Assembly (NCBI RefSeq): GCF_004917075.1
Contig: NZ_SSYB01000002.1
Coordinates: 1-64,000 of the forward strand
Length of the DNA: 64,000 nucleotides
DNA from: Geomonas edaphica
GTDB lineage: Bacteria > Desulfobacterota > Desulfuromonadia > Geobacterales > Geobacteraceae
Direction of reading: 5' to 3'
A program made the translations under genes and the position numbers. The number at the start of each line of letters is the position of its first letter. Positions within the stretch are counted from its first letter, which is position 1. Positions 36,077 to 44,720 of the stretch are shown here, piece after piece. The notes below the pieces were generated by a model, which saw only the letters and a list, made by a program, of their open reading frames with translations, made no database searches and had not been told where the DNA came from.

Positions 36077-37855
36077 ATGGAAAAGCCCTCCACATACGGT
36101 GCGAAGCGCCCCGGCGTAGTCGCGGCTATCTGGATTTTGCTGCTCTTCCTGCTGCTTGGCTTCGTCCCCGCGCTGCACGCCGACACCACGGGACGCGGTG
36201 GGCTAGGCAAGGGAGTGGTCGTAGTCGGCGGCGATTACAACTATCCCCCTTACGAGTTCGTCGATCACGAGGGGAAGCCGACCGGCTTCAACGTGGAATT
36301 GACCCGGGCCATCGCCGAGGTGATGGGGTTCAAGGTGGAGATCACCCTGGGACCGTGGGACGGCATGCGCCGCGCCCTGGACCGCGGTGAGGTCGACGTC
36401 CTGCAGGGGATGGCCTTCTCCCAGGAGCGCACCAGCGAGGTCGACTTCTCCACCCCGCACGCGCTCCTGTTCCAGTCCATCTGGATACGGCGGGACAGCC
36501 GGAAGATCAGGTCGATCGAGGACGTGCGCGGCAAAGAGGTCATCGTGATGAAGAACAGCATCATGCATGATTTCATGACGAGCTACGCCCCCACCTCGAA
36601 GCTCATCCTGACCGACACCCTCGCCGATGCGCTGAGACTCCTGAACCAGGGGCGGGGAGACTGCGCGCTCGTCTCGCGGCTGACCGGCATGTACCTGGAG
36701 AAGGAGCTGGGGCTTAAGAGGATCATCCCGGTGGCCGAGCCGATCATGACCCAGGCTTACGGCTACGCGGTGAAGAAGGGGAACGCCGAGGTGCTCGCCC
36801 GGTTCAACGAGGGGCTCGCCATTCTGAAGCGCTCCGGGCAGTTCCAGGAGATCCACAACAAGTGGCTCGGGGTGATGGAGTCGCAGCCGGTGTCGTGGGC
36901 GCGCGTGGTGCGTTACGTGACCCTGGTCGCGGCGCCGCTTCTCATAATCCTTTTGGGGACGGTGGTCTGGTCGCGGACCCTGCAGAAGAAGGTGGCTCAG
37001 CGCACCGAGGAGCTTGCGCGCGAGGTGGCCGAGAAACAGGAGGCGCTTGAGAAGCTAAGGATGCACCAGGACCAACTGGTGCAGGCGGACAAGATGGCCT
37101 CGCTCGGGGTCTTGGTCGCCGGGGTCGCACACGAGATCAACAACCCGAACGGCCTGATCCTGTTGAACCTCCCCCGCTTCGAGGAGGTGTTGCGCGGTTC
37201 GCAGCCGATCCTCGACGAGTACCGCGAGCGGCACGGCGACTTCAAGCTCGGGCGGCACAGCTATGAACGGCTGCGCGAAGAGCTGCCGCACATGCTCTCG
37301 GAGACCCAGGACGCTGCAAAGAGGATCAAGCGCATCGTCACCGAGTTGAAGGATTTTGCGCGCCGTGACAGTGCCGACCTCACCGAGCTTGTGGATCTGA
37401 ACCAGTGCGCCCAGGCGGCGCTGCGGCTGGTGGAGAACACCGTGGTGAAGAGCGCGCACGACGTGGCCGTCAACCTCTCCGACACGCTGCCGCGGGTGAA
37501 GGGGAACAGCCAGCGCATCGAGCAGGTGATCGTGAATCTGCTTCTGAACGCGAGCCAGTCGCTCGAAGGGAGCGGCAAGAGCGTCCACGTCGCCACGAGG
37601 CACGACCGTTTCCGCGACCTCGTGCTCCTGAGCGTACGGGACGAGGGGAGGGGGGTGGAGCCGGAGCACCTGGCGCGGCTTACCGATCCCTTCTTCACCA
37701 CCAAGCGCGAGGAAGGTGGGTGCGGGCTTGGCCTCTCCATCTCCGCGGGGATCGTGAAGCAGCACGGCGGGACGCTGATCTTCGACTCGCAGCCGGGCTT
37801 CGGCACCACGGTAACCATGGAGCTGCCGGCGCTTAGGGACCGGGGCGAGGCTTAG
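36077..37855 (+). CDS. Histidine kinase with periplasmic amino-acid-binding (SBP_bac_3) sensor domain
   Basis: The 592-residue kinase has an N-terminal TM/signal segment (about 15-38), a type 3 solute-binding domain (about 50-272, with YNYPPYEFVDHEGKPTGFNVEL), a TM helix (about 290-312), a coiled coil, the H-box GVAHEINNPNGLILL and a HATPase domain (NLLLNASQSLEG, GGCGLGLSISAGIVKQHGG). The binding domain is of the class that recognises polar amino acids. Directly downstream is a sigma-54 response regulator, then a sigma-54 promoter and a polar amino acid ABC transporter, so it likely senses the transported substrate outside. I use ATG 36077; TTG 36017 lacks a ribosome-binding site. A weak TTGACA/TCATTA promoter is at 35980-36008. 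Confidence 0.9.
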   Translation: MEKPSTYGAKRPGVVAAIWILLLFLLLGFVPALHADTTGRGGLGKGVVVVGGDYNYPPYEFVDHEGKPTGFNVELTRAIAEVMGFKVEITLGPWDGMRRALDRGEVDVLQGMAFSQERTSEVDFSTPHALLFQSIWIRRDSRKIRSIEDVRGKEVIVMKNSIMHDFMTSYAPTSKLILTDTLADALRLLNQGRGDCALVSRLTGMYLEKELGLKRIIPVAEPIMTQAYGYAVKKGNAEVLARFNEGLAILKRSGQFQEIHNKWLGVMESQPVSWARVVRYVTLVAAPLLIILLGTVVWSRTLQKKVAQRTEELAREVAEKQEALEKLRMHQDQLVQADKMASLGVLVAGVAHEINNPNGLILLNLPRFEEVLRGSQPILDEYRERHGDFKLGRHSYERLREELPHMLSETQDAAKRIKRIVTELKDFARRDSADLTELVDLNQCAQAALRLVENTVVKSAHDVAVNLSDTLPRVKGNSQRIEQVIVNLLLNASQSLEGSGKSVHVATRHDRFRDLVLLSVRDEGRGVEPEHLARLTDPFFTTKREEGGCGLGLSISAGIVKQHGGTLIFDSQPGFGTTVTMELPALRDRGEA

Positions 37856-37888
37856 TTGGGATCGGGCTTTCCTGCTCACCATAGTGCC

Positions 37889-38092
37889 CACGAAGCGCAG
37901 CATTGGCCTAACGTTCCCCCCTTTGCGAAGGGGGGCAGGGGGGATTTGCCTTAGTTCTTGGGCAGATCCCGCAAACGGCGTAGGCAGATGGCATATGCTG
38001 AGCGGCTTCGGTTCGGACCTGCCGGCAAAGAGCAAATCCCCCCCCGCCCCCCTTCGCCAAGGCTATGGGGGGCAGGCTCCCCCTTCGCAAAG
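37889..38092. repeat. Dispersed palindromic intergenic repeat, copy 1 (with inverted second arm)
   Basis: Bases 37889-37952 begin CACGAAGCGC and continue gttccccccctttgcgaagg-type sequence ending GGGGGGATTTGCC. Much the same unit recurs at 60824-60888. A related inverted arm (gagcaaatcccccccc ... cccccttcgcaaag) follows at about 38028-38092, so this gap between the kinase and the regulator can form a very strong stem. It may act as a terminator or mRNA processing element. Confidence 0.7.
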
Positions 38093-38129
38093 TGGGGAGT
38101 CTTGAGAATAACCACGAAGAGGAGTTGCA

Positions 38130-39584
38130 ATGAGCGAAGCACTTTATCCGGCCTTCGGCGTTCTTTTAGTGGACGATGAGGCGCCATGGCTGCGCAGCCT
38201 GCGCATGACCCTGGAGGGGCCGGGGGCGATCAGTAACATCATGACGCTCACCGACAGCCGCGAGGTGATGGGGGTGCTGGACAAGGGGCACATCGGCCTC
38301 GTGCTCCTTGACCTCACCATGCCGTACCTCTCGGGACAGGAGCTCCTGGCGCGCATCGCCGAGGAACACCCCGAGGTGACCGTGGTAATCCTCTCCGGTC
38401 TGAACCAGATCGAGACGGCGGTCTCCTGCATGAGGCTTGGCGCCTTCGACTACCTCGTGAAGACCGACGAGGAAGACCGCATCCTCGACTCGGTGCGGCG
38501 CGCGATCCGGATGCAGGAGCTGCAGCTGGAAAACAAGGAGATGCGGCGCCGCTTTTTGAACGACCGGCTGGAGTGCCCGGAGGCGTTCGCGCCGCTTGTG
38601 ACGAACAACAAGGCGATGCGTTCCATCTTCCAGTACATCGAGGCGGTCGCGAAGAGCACGCAGCCTATCCTGATCACCGGCGAGAGCGGCGTGGGAAAGG
38701 AGCTCATCGCGCGTGCCGTGCACACCTTGAGTCGCGGCGACGGACCTCTCGTCCCGGTGAACGTGGCGGGGCTCGAGGATAACGTCTTCACCGACACCCT
38801 TTTCGGACACAAGAAGGGGGCCTTCACCGGCGCCGACGAGAGCCGCAGCGGCATGGTGGAGCAGGCCGCCGAGGGAACCCTTTTCCTGGACGAGATCGGC
38901 GACCTTTCGCTTGCCTGCCAGGTGAAGCTCTTGAGGCTTTTGCAGGAGGGGGAGTACTACCCGCTTGGGAGCGATCAGCCCAAGCAGTTGCGGGCCCGTA
39001 TCGTGGTGGCGACGCACCACGACCTCTCGCGGAAAAAGGATGCGGGAAGCTTCAGGAAGGACCTCTATTTCCGGCTGCGGGCGCACCACGTGCACATACC
39101 GCCTTTGCGCGAGCGAAAGGACGACATCCCGCTTTTGCTCGATCACTTCCTGAAAGAAAGCGCGGAGGTCTTCGGCAAGAAGGTGCCTAGTTACCCGAAG
39201 GAGCTCCTGACTCTCCTCGTCAACTACGGTTTCCCGGGCAACCTGCGCGAATTGCGCTCCATGGTCTTTGACGCGATGAGCGTCCACTCCTCACGCATGC
39301 TTTCCATGAACAGCTTCAGGCAGGCGATGGAGGTGAAGGGGGGAGAGCATGGTGAGACGGCGGTGTCCGATGGGGGTGTTGCGAGCGGTGAACAAAATGT
39401 CTTCGCCTCCCTGTGTGAGATCCCCACGCTCAGCTCCGCGGTTGAACAGCTGGTTATCGAGGCGATGCGACGCGCCGACAACAACCAGAGCATGGCCTCA
39501 CGCATGCTCGGCATCTCGCAGCCCGCCCTCAGCAAACGGCTCAAGCTGCAAAGAAGCGGTAAGGATAAGGATGCGGAGGAGTGA
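38130..39584 (+). CDS. Sigma-54-dependent response regulator of the amino acid uptake circuit
   Basis: The 484-residue protein has a receiver (1-125, Asp in LVLLDLTMP), an AAA+ domain (about 155-385; Walker A GESGVGKE, GAFTGA, LFLDEIGDLSL) and a C-terminal Fis-like HTH (ASRMLGISQPALSKRLKL). It is the cognate partner of the solute-binding-domain kinase encoded upstream in the same direction. The consensus sigma-54 promoter at 40115-40130 and GTTATACC-type repeats upstream of it are its most likely targets. The ATG at 38130 has GGAG upstream. Confidence 0.92.
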   Translation: MSEALYPAFGVLLVDDEAPWLRSLRMTLEGPGAISNIMTLTDSREVMGVLDKGHIGLVLLDLTMPYLSGQELLARIAEEHPEVTVVILSGLNQIETAVSCMRLGAFDYLVKTDEEDRILDSVRRAIRMQELQLENKEMRRRFLNDRLECPEAFAPLVTNNKAMRSIFQYIEAVAKSTQPILITGESGVGKELIARAVHTLSRGDGPLVPVNVAGLEDNVFTDTLFGHKKGAFTGADESRSGMVEQAAEGTLFLDEIGDLSLACQVKLLRLLQEGEYYPLGSDQPKQLRARIVVATHHDLSRKKDAGSFRKDLYFRLRAHHVHIPPLRERKDDIPLLLDHFLKESAEVFGKKVPSYPKELLTLLVNYGFPGNLRELRSMVFDAMSVHSSRMLSMNSFRQAMEVKGGEHGETAVSDGGVASGEQNVFASLCEIPTLSSAVEQLVIEAMRRADNNQSMASRMLGISQPALSKRLKLQRSGKDKDAEE

Positions 39585-39623
39585 TGTGGATGAGCTAGGG
39601 TGTACTCCTAGATGAGGTCACTA

Positions 39624-39750
39624 GTCCCCCTCTCCCCCCGGGAGAGGGCGGGGTGAGGGCGTCGGCAGCTGCAACTCCTCGCTTCGTGGCAACGCCCTCA
39701 CCCGCCCTTCGCCCCCCCTCCCTGCCCCTCCCCCTCCGGGAGAGGGGGAT
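39624..39750. repeat. Large GC-rich inverted repeat
   Basis: The left arm, gtccccctctccccccggga then gagggcggggtgagggcg, is complementary to the right arm cgccctcacccgcccttcg ... ctccgggagagggggat. The repeat could fold into a long stem and may terminate the kinase-regulator transcript. A shorter related sequence, ccctctcccggcgggagag, occurs near 43640. Confidence 0.65.
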
Positions 39751-39931
39751 GCTTGCGGCGTTCTGCTTTCTTTTGGCCGCCGCCCCTGCTGCTTAACTTC
39801 CAGGCAGCGTCCTGCACCGTGACGTTCGCCTTTACCAAGCGCTAACCGCCGTTTTTGCCTCATTTTTCAGCAATTCTTCCCGCGCCGCCATGGCACCGTC
39901 TGCACCTTCCCTCTTCCTGTCTTTCGCATGG

Positions 39932-40039
39932 GGTATAACTTTCGTTAACTCTATGAGGATTGTTATACCTCTGCTAAACCTCCCTTTCTTCGCCTCTTTC
40001 GCATTTCACGGAAACGTCTTTCTGTTTACGGTTATACCC
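39932..40039. promoter_or_regulatory. Three GTTATACC half sites, candidate enhancer sites
   Basis: GGTATAAC at 39932-39939 and GTTATACC at 39962-39969 form an inverted pair, and a third copy GTTATACC lies at 40032-40039. They are about 75-180 bases upstream of the sigma-54 promoter, the usual range for enhancer binding by NtrC-type regulators. Binding by the 38130-39584 product is inference. Confidence 0.5.
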
Positions 40040-40114
40040 CTTTGTTTCTAATGCAGCGTTTCAAAGTCCTGTATTCGGATATTAATCCGAGTTCTTAGCC
40101 GTTTACGCCCGGGT

Positions 40115-40130
40115 TGGCACCCCCCTTGCT
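40115..40130 (+). promoter_or_regulatory. Consensus sigma-54 promoter of the amino acid transporter operon
   Basis: TGGCAC at 40115-40120, five C, then TTGCT (40126-40130) match the consensus TGGCAC-N5-TTGCW in every conserved position. The transcript would start near 40142 and lead into the ATPase gene at 40274. Confidence 0.85.
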
Positions 40131-40273
40131 ATATATGGTGTCGCTTCATTAGCATACTGCCGAGGCCGGCGGTGAAACGGCGGTTCGCGCCGAAGGTAAA
40201 AGGCGGAACTGCCCATATCCTGTGCAGCAGCTTCGACTGACTCGATTGGCAACAAATAGAAAAGGAGCAGCAG

Positions 40274-41008
40274 ATGATCAAGTTTGAAGGGGTCCACAAG
40301 TGGTTCAAAAAGCTTCACGTGCTAAACGGCATTGACCTCCACGTCAAGCAGGGGGAGGTGGTCGTTGTCTGCGGTCCGTCGGGGTCGGGCAAGTCCACCC
40401 TGATCCGTACCATCAACCAGCTCGAACCCATCGAGGATGGAAGCCTCATCGTTGACGGCATGGACCTCAGGAGCAAGAAGACCGATATCAACAAGCTGCG
40501 CGCCGAGGTCGGCTTCGTGTTCCAGCAGTTCAACCTCTACCCGCACCTCTCGGTGATCGACAACATCACCCTGGCGCCGATCAAGATCCGCAAGAGCTCG
40601 AAGAAGGAGGCACAGGAGCAGGCGATGGAGCTTCTCGAGCGCGTGGGTCTCGCCGTGAAACGCGACGCCTACCCGACCCAGCTCTCCGGCGGCCAGCAGC
40701 AGCGCGTCGCTATCGCCCGCGCACTCGCCATGAAGCCGCGCATCATGCTCTTCGACGAGCCGACCTCCGCCCTCGACCCCGAGATGATCGGCGAGGTGCT
40801 CTCCGTCATGCAGGACCTGGCGTCCACCGGGATGACCATGGTCTGTGTGACCCACGAGATGGGTTTTGCCCGCGAGGTCTCCGACCGCGTCGTCTTCATG
40901 GACCACGGCGTGATCCTCGAGGAGGCCCAGCCGGAAGAATTCTTCCGCAACCCGCAGCACGACCGCGCCAAGCAGTTCTTGAAGCAGCTGCTGTCGCCGA
41001 TGCACTAG
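40274..41008 (+). CDS. Polar amino acid ABC transporter ATP-binding protein (GlnQ-like)
   Basis: The 244-residue ATPase has Walker [11 protein letters not shown]-loop [12 protein letters not shown], signature LSGGQQQRV, Walker [14 protein letters not shown] and the H-loop CVTHEMGFA. It is a full-length GlnQ/GltL-type nucleotide-binding subunit that powers uptake of glutamate, glutamine or aspartate-like amino acids. The ATG at 40274 follows AAAGGAGCAG. It is the first gene of an operon with a binding protein and two permeases, behind a sigma-54 promoter. Confidence 0.93.
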   Translation: MIKFEGVHKWFKKLHVLNGIDLHVKQGEVVVVCGPSGSGKSTLIRTINQLEPIEDGSLIVDGMDLRSKKTDINKLRAEVGFVFQQFNLYPHLSVIDNITLAPIKIRKSSKKEAQEQAMELLERVGLAVKRDAYPTQLSGGQQQRVAIARALAMKPRIMLFDEPTSALDPEMIGEVLSVMQDLASTGMTMVCVTHEMGFAREVSDRVVFMDHGVILEEAQPEEFFRNPQHDRAKQFLKQLLSPMH

Positions 41009-41074
41009 AACTTGCCTGTCTTCGGACCTGCCGGAGGCGCTTGTTAAATACCGAACATCAAAAGGAGATTCACT

Positions 41075-41899
41075 GTGAAAAGATTGGCTGCTGTTGTTAT
41101 TGGTCTGGCTGCGCTCATGGGGACTTTCGGAAAGGCGATCGCCGCGGCTCCGGCCGACACCCTCGCCGAGGTAAAGAAGAAAGGCGTTCTCGTGGCGGGC
41201 GTTAAGGATTCCCTTCCTCCTTTTGGTTATGTCGATGAAAAAAGCCGCGAGATCGTCGGCTACGACGTCGACTTCGTCAAGGCCATCGCCAAGAAGCTGG
41301 GCGTGAAGGTCGAGCTGAAGCCGGTTACCTCCGCTTCCCGCATGCCGCAGCTCACCGAGGGTAACATCGACATCATCGCCGCCACCATGACCAAGAACCC
41401 GGAGCGCGCGAAGCAGATCGGCTTCAGCCACACCTACTTCGCCACCGGCCAGAAGTTCATCACCGTGAAGGGTAAGGTCAAGAGCCTGAAGGACCTCGCA
41501 GGCAAGAAGATCGGCACCGCGAAAGGCTCCACCTCCGAGCAGAACGTGAAGACTGCCATCCCGACCGCCACCGTGCTCGCCTTCGACGATTACCCGCAGG
41601 CGTTCCTCGCGCTGCAGCAGGGTAAGGTCGCCGCGGTGACCACCGACGAGGCGATCCTGGCCGGCATCCTCGCCAAGGCCCCGAACAAGGCGAAGTTCGA
41701 GATCCCGAACGTCCAGATCTCCACCGAGCCGTACGGCCTCGGCATGAGGAAGGAAGACGCCAAATTCATCGCCTTCGTGAACAAGACCATCCTCGAGATG
41801 GAGAAGAGCGGCGAAGCGAAGCGTATCTTCGAGAAGTGGTTCGGCAAAGGGACCCCGTTCGCTCTGAAGAGAACCTTCAAGATCGTAGCTGACAAGTAA
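41075..41899 (+). CDS. Polar amino acid ABC transporter substrate-binding protein
   Basis: The 274-residue protein has a signal peptide (MKRLAAVVIGLAALMGTFGKAIAA) and a type 3 solute-binding domain: VAGVKDSLPPFGYVDEKSRE, VGYDVDFVKAIAKKLG and KIGTAKGSTSEQN. It captures a polar amino acid in the periplasm. The start is GTG at 41075 with AAAGGAG upstream. It stands between the ATPase and permease genes. Binding-site residues look like those of glutamate/aspartate binders, but the ligand is not certain. Confidence 0.92.
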   Translation: MKRLAAVVIGLAALMGTFGKAIAAAPADTLAEVKKKGVLVAGVKDSLPPFGYVDEKSREIVGYDVDFVKAIAKKLGVKVELKPVTSASRMPQLTEGNIDIIAATMTKNPERAKQIGFSHTYFATGQKFITVKGKVKSLKDLAGKKIGTAKGSTSEQNVKTAIPTATVLAFDDYPQAFLALQQGKVAAVTTDEAILAGILAKAPNKAKFEIPNVQISTEPYGLGMRKEDAKFIAFVNKTILEMEKSGEAKRIFEKWFGKGTPFALKRTFKIVADK

Positions 41900-41910
41900 C
41901 AAAGATCCAG

Positions 41911-42062
41911 GCCAAGGCTGGGGCCGAGGTTGAGAAAAGGTGTTGTGCTGATAGCCTTACTCTCAACTTCGTCCCCGGCCTCCCTGACAGTAACAGCAAT
42001 AAGGATTTCAGGCCGACGTTGAGACAGTATCTTCCATCCGGTTGTTCTCTCAACCTCGGCCT
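41911..42062. repeat. Intergenic repeats between binding protein and permease
   Basis: GGCCGAGGTTGAGA (41922-41935) is the exact complement of TCTCAACCTCGGCC (42048-42061). Between them lie TCTCAACTTCGTCCCCGGCC and GGCCGACGTTGAGAC, so four related copies in two orientations occur within 150 bases. The resulting stems could attenuate or stabilise the operon mRNA, giving more binding protein than permease. Confidence 0.65.
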
Positions 42063-42086
42063 CAACCTGCCTTCAAGGGGTTTTAC

Positions 42087-42791
42087 GTGCTAAAGTACAA
42101 TTTTGACTGGTCCATCGTCACTTCCGGCAAGTATTTCGAATGGCTGGTGTCCGGGCTAAAGGTTACCCTGGAACTCTCCGTCGTCGGTATAGTCTGCGCC
42201 TTCATCCTGGGATTGCTGATCGCTGTCCTGAGGATGAGCCACTTCCGTCCCGTGCGCTGGATCGCCACCGCGTACCTCGAGTTCTTCCGGAACACGCCGC
42301 TTCTGGTCCAGATCTTCTTCTGGTACTTCGGCTCCTACAAGGTGCTCCCGACCGTGGTGAACGACTGGCTGAACAGCACGAACTTCGAGTTCGCCGCGGC
42401 CGCCATCGCGCTCACCATCTACACCTCGGCCTTCATCGCCGAGGACATCCGGTCCGGCATCCTCTCCATTCCCAAGGAGCAGATGGAGGCGGCGAGAAGC
42501 GCCGGCTTCTCCTATCTGCGCTCCATGCAGTACATCATCCTGCCGCAGGCCGTGCGCATCACCGTGCCTCCCCTGGTGAACCAGTTCCTGAACCTTGCCA
42601 AGAACTCCTCGCTTGCCATGAGCATCGGCGTCATGGAGCTCACCTACCAGGCGCGCCAGGTTGAAAGCTATACCTTCAAGGGGTTCGAGGCCTTCACCGC
42701 GGCCACCGTGGTGTACCTGGTGCTTTCCGTGATCATCACGGCGCTCATGGACCTCTACAACAAGAAGGTGCTCAACCCGCACCGCGCCTAG
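42087..42791 (+). CDS. Amino acid ABC transporter permease 1
   Basis: The 234-residue permease has about five TM helices and the EAA loop EQMEAARSAGFSYLRSMQYI-ILP, which docks on the ATPase. It belongs to the HisM/GltJ family. I prefer GTG 42087 (AAGGGG upstream) over an upstream in-frame ATG at 42042 that lies in the repeat region. It pairs with the second permease encoded downstream as a heterodimer. Confidence 0.9.
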   Translation: MLKYNFDWSIVTSGKYFEWLVSGLKVTLELSVVGIVCAFILGLLIAVLRMSHFRPVRWIATAYLEFFRNTPLLVQIFFWYFGSYKVLPTVVNDWLNSTNFEFAAAAIALTIYTSAFIAEDIRSGILSIPKEQMEAARSAGFSYLRSMQYIILPQAVRITVPPLVNQFLNLAKNSSLAMSIGVMELTYQARQVESYTFKGFEAFTAATVVYLVLSVIITALMDLYNKKVLNPHRA

Positions 42792-42850
42792 GACGCGCTC
42801 GCTTCGGGATCAAGAACGGCAGATTTTCCTGCGGGAAATGGAGAACATAA

Positions 42851-43552
42851 ATGGAAGAAGCACTTAACTTTCAGGTAATCATCGACAACTTGACCTACTT
42901 CATGATCGGGCGCTACCCCAACGGCCCGCTCGGGGGGCTTGGGCTCACCATGTACCTCGCGGTGGTCTCCTGCGTCCTCTCCTTCTTCGGGGGGCTCATC
43001 CTCGGGCTTTTGAGCCTGTCGCGGCACGCGATCATCCGCCACCCGGTGAACCTCATCATCAACGCGGTGCGCGGCATCCCGCTTTTGATGGTCATCTTCT
43101 GGATGTACTTCCTGCTGCCGGCCATGATGGGCAAGACGGTGCCCGAGGCCACCACGGTCATCATGGGGCTCACCATCTTCACCTCGGCCTACATGTCGCA
43201 GATCGTGCGCGCCGGCATCCAGGGGATTCCCAAGGGGCAGACCGAGGCGGCCATATCCACGGGCCTCAAGCCCTGGCAGGCCATGCTCTACATCATCCTG
43301 CCGCAGGGGTTAAGGAACATGATCCCGTCCTTCGTGAACCAGTTCGTCTCGCTCATAAAGGACACCTCGCTCGCCTTCATCGTCGGGGTCTCCGAGCTGA
43401 CCCACGTCGGCACCCAGATCAACAACAGGACCATGGCCTACCCGACCGAGATCTTTATCTTCATCGCGGGGGTCTACTTCGTGCTCTGCTTCGCCTTCAC
43501 CAGCTTCTCGCGCTGGCTCGAGGGAAGGCTCACCTGGAGAAAGTCGATCTAG
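42851..43552 (+). CDS. Amino acid ABC transporter permease 2
   Basis: The 233-residue permease of the GltK/HisM family has TM helices at about 30-50, 65-90, 100-125, 160-185 and 200-220 and the EAA loop GQTEAAISTGLKPWQAMLYI. It is the last gene of the transporter operon, followed by a strong terminator at 43578-43612. The ATG at 42851 follows GGAGAAC. Confidence 0.91.
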   Translation: MEEALNFQVIIDNLTYFMIGRYPNGPLGGLGLTMYLAVVSCVLSFFGGLILGLLSLSRHAIIRHPVNLIINAVRGIPLLMVIFWMYFLLPAMMGKTVPEATTVIMGLTIFTSAYMSQIVRAGIQGIPKGQTEAAISTGLKPWQAMLYIILPQGLRNMIPSFVNQFVSLIKDTSLAFIVGVSELTHVGTQINNRTMAYPTEIFIFIAGVYFVLCFAFTSFSRWLEGRLTWRKSI

Positions 43553-43577
43553 TCCTGTCTTTGCCGCAACGTTTCCG

Positions 43578-43612
43578 AACGCCCCCCTTGGTTTGCCAAG
43601 GGGGGCGTTTTT
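43578..43612 (+). terminator. Terminator of the amino acid transporter operon
   Basis: AACGCCCCCCTTGG and CCAAGGGGGGCGTTTTT form a perfect 13-14 bp stem with a four-base loop and a T-run, 25 bases past the second permease stop. Confidence 0.9.
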
Positions 43613-43795
43613 CGTTGGTGGCTGCTGAATTGACCATCCTCCCTCTCCCGGCGGGAGAGGGGATGGACGGGGGGAGGCAGGCAATGGATGGTGGTAGGCA
43701 GGGCCGGGAGAATGTTCGGTTGCCATTCGGGACGGTCTGTCCTATCCTTTGCTCTGGCTGAAATCGGCTAATGTGACGGCAGGGGAGGGGAGATC

Positions 43796-44074
43796 ATGAA
43801 GGCTGAGGTCGTTTCGGTGCGCTACCGCATCCCGCTTACCGAGGTGCAGGCGGAGAAACTCAGGCGCACATGGCCCAACGGCGAGCCGTTCTACCCGTAC
43901 GAGAAGATGGAGCGCTACCTGGAGCCGCTCCTCGTCGAGGACCTGAACTGGCACCACTACTCAGGAGATTACATCTACTTCACCGTGTACGGCGACGACA
44001 TCGAGGCGACCCTTGCCGACGCCCTCAAGGTTTTCGAGGAGAGGCTCGCGCTTTTGGAGGGCAAAAGACGATGA
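43796..44074 (+). CDS. Hypothetical protein next to CAP-domain gene
   Basis: The 92-residue charged protein (VRYRIPLTEVQAEKLRRTW ... YIYFTVYGDDIEATLADALKVF) is probably alpha/beta and cytoplasmic. The ATG at 43796 follows GGGGAG. Its stop overlaps the start of the CAP-domain gene (ATGA), so the two are translationally coupled. I recognise no family. Confidence 0.7.
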   Translation: MKAEVVSVRYRIPLTEVQAEKLRRTWPNGEPFYPYEKMERYLEPLLVEDLNWHHYSGDYIYFTVYGDDIEATLADALKVFEERLALLEGKRR

Positions 44075-44718
44075 GAAGGATACTGCAGGCTGTCATCTTT
44101 CTTTTCTGCACGAACGCCGTTTTCCCGGTTGGGGGCGGCGTCGCTTTGGGCGCACAGGGGGCGGGAGAAGCCGATCTCGCGCGTCAGGTGCTCGCCGAGA
44201 CCAACCTGGCCCGCACCGCACCGCAGCGCTACGCGAACTACCTGAGGGAGTTTCGGAAGCGTTTCGTGGGGAAGGCGTACCGGGTGCCGGGGACCTTCAA
44301 CATGGTGATGACCTCGGAGGGGACGGCGGCGCTTGACGAGGCGGTGCGCTATCTCGCGCGCCAGCGCCCGGTGCCGGCGCTTTCCTGGTCGCCTGGACTT
44401 GCCGAGGCCGCAGACGACCTGGTCCGGGAGCAGACCGCTTCGGGGGAGACGGGGCATGGGGATGCAGGAGGCATCAAGGGGAGGATCGAAGACCACGGTT
44501 CCTGGAGCTCGACCATCGGAGAGAACATAAGCTACGGCCCGGACACCGCACGCATGGTGGTGATGGGGCTCATCATCGACGACGGGGTCCGGAACCGGGG
44601 ACACCGCAAAAACATCTTCAACCGCGCCTTCGCCACGGCGGGCGCCGCATGCGGGCCGCACCCGGTGTACCGCACCATCTGCGTCATGGACTTCGCCGGC
44701 GGGTTCAAGGAGCGCTAG
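44071..44718 (+). CDS. Secreted CAP (SCP/PR1) domain protein
   Basis: The 215-residue protein has a signal peptide (about 1-28) and a CAP domain with LAETNLARTAPQRYANYL, the metal-coordinating His in ETGHGDAGG, GENISYG and HRKNIFNRAFATAGAAC. Bacterial members (YkwD-like) are secreted, of mostly unknown function. Length is normal. It lies at the edge of the Lap-type adhesion locus but is transcribed towards it, ending two bases before the convergent LuxR-type gene. Confidence 0.88.
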   Translation: MRRILQAVIFLFCTNAVFPVGGGVALGAQGAGEADLARQVLAETNLARTAPQRYANYLREFRKRFVGKAYRVPGTFNMVMTSEGTAALDEAVRYLARQRPVPALSWSPGLAEAADDLVREQTASGETGHGDAGGIKGRIEDHGSWSSTIGENISYGPDTARMVVMGLIIDDGVRNRGHRKNIFNRAFATAGAACGPHPVYRTICVMDFAGGFKER

Positions 44719-44720
44719 CG

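Larger units (their letters stand above)
39585..40273. other. Regulatory intergenic region before the ABC transporter operon
   Basis: There is no gene in these 689 bases. They hold a large GC-rich inverted repeat (39624-39750), three GTTATACC/GGTATAAC half sites (39932-40039), and a consensus sigma-54 promoter (40115-40130) followed by a leader of about 130 bases before the ATPase gene. Confidence 0.7.
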
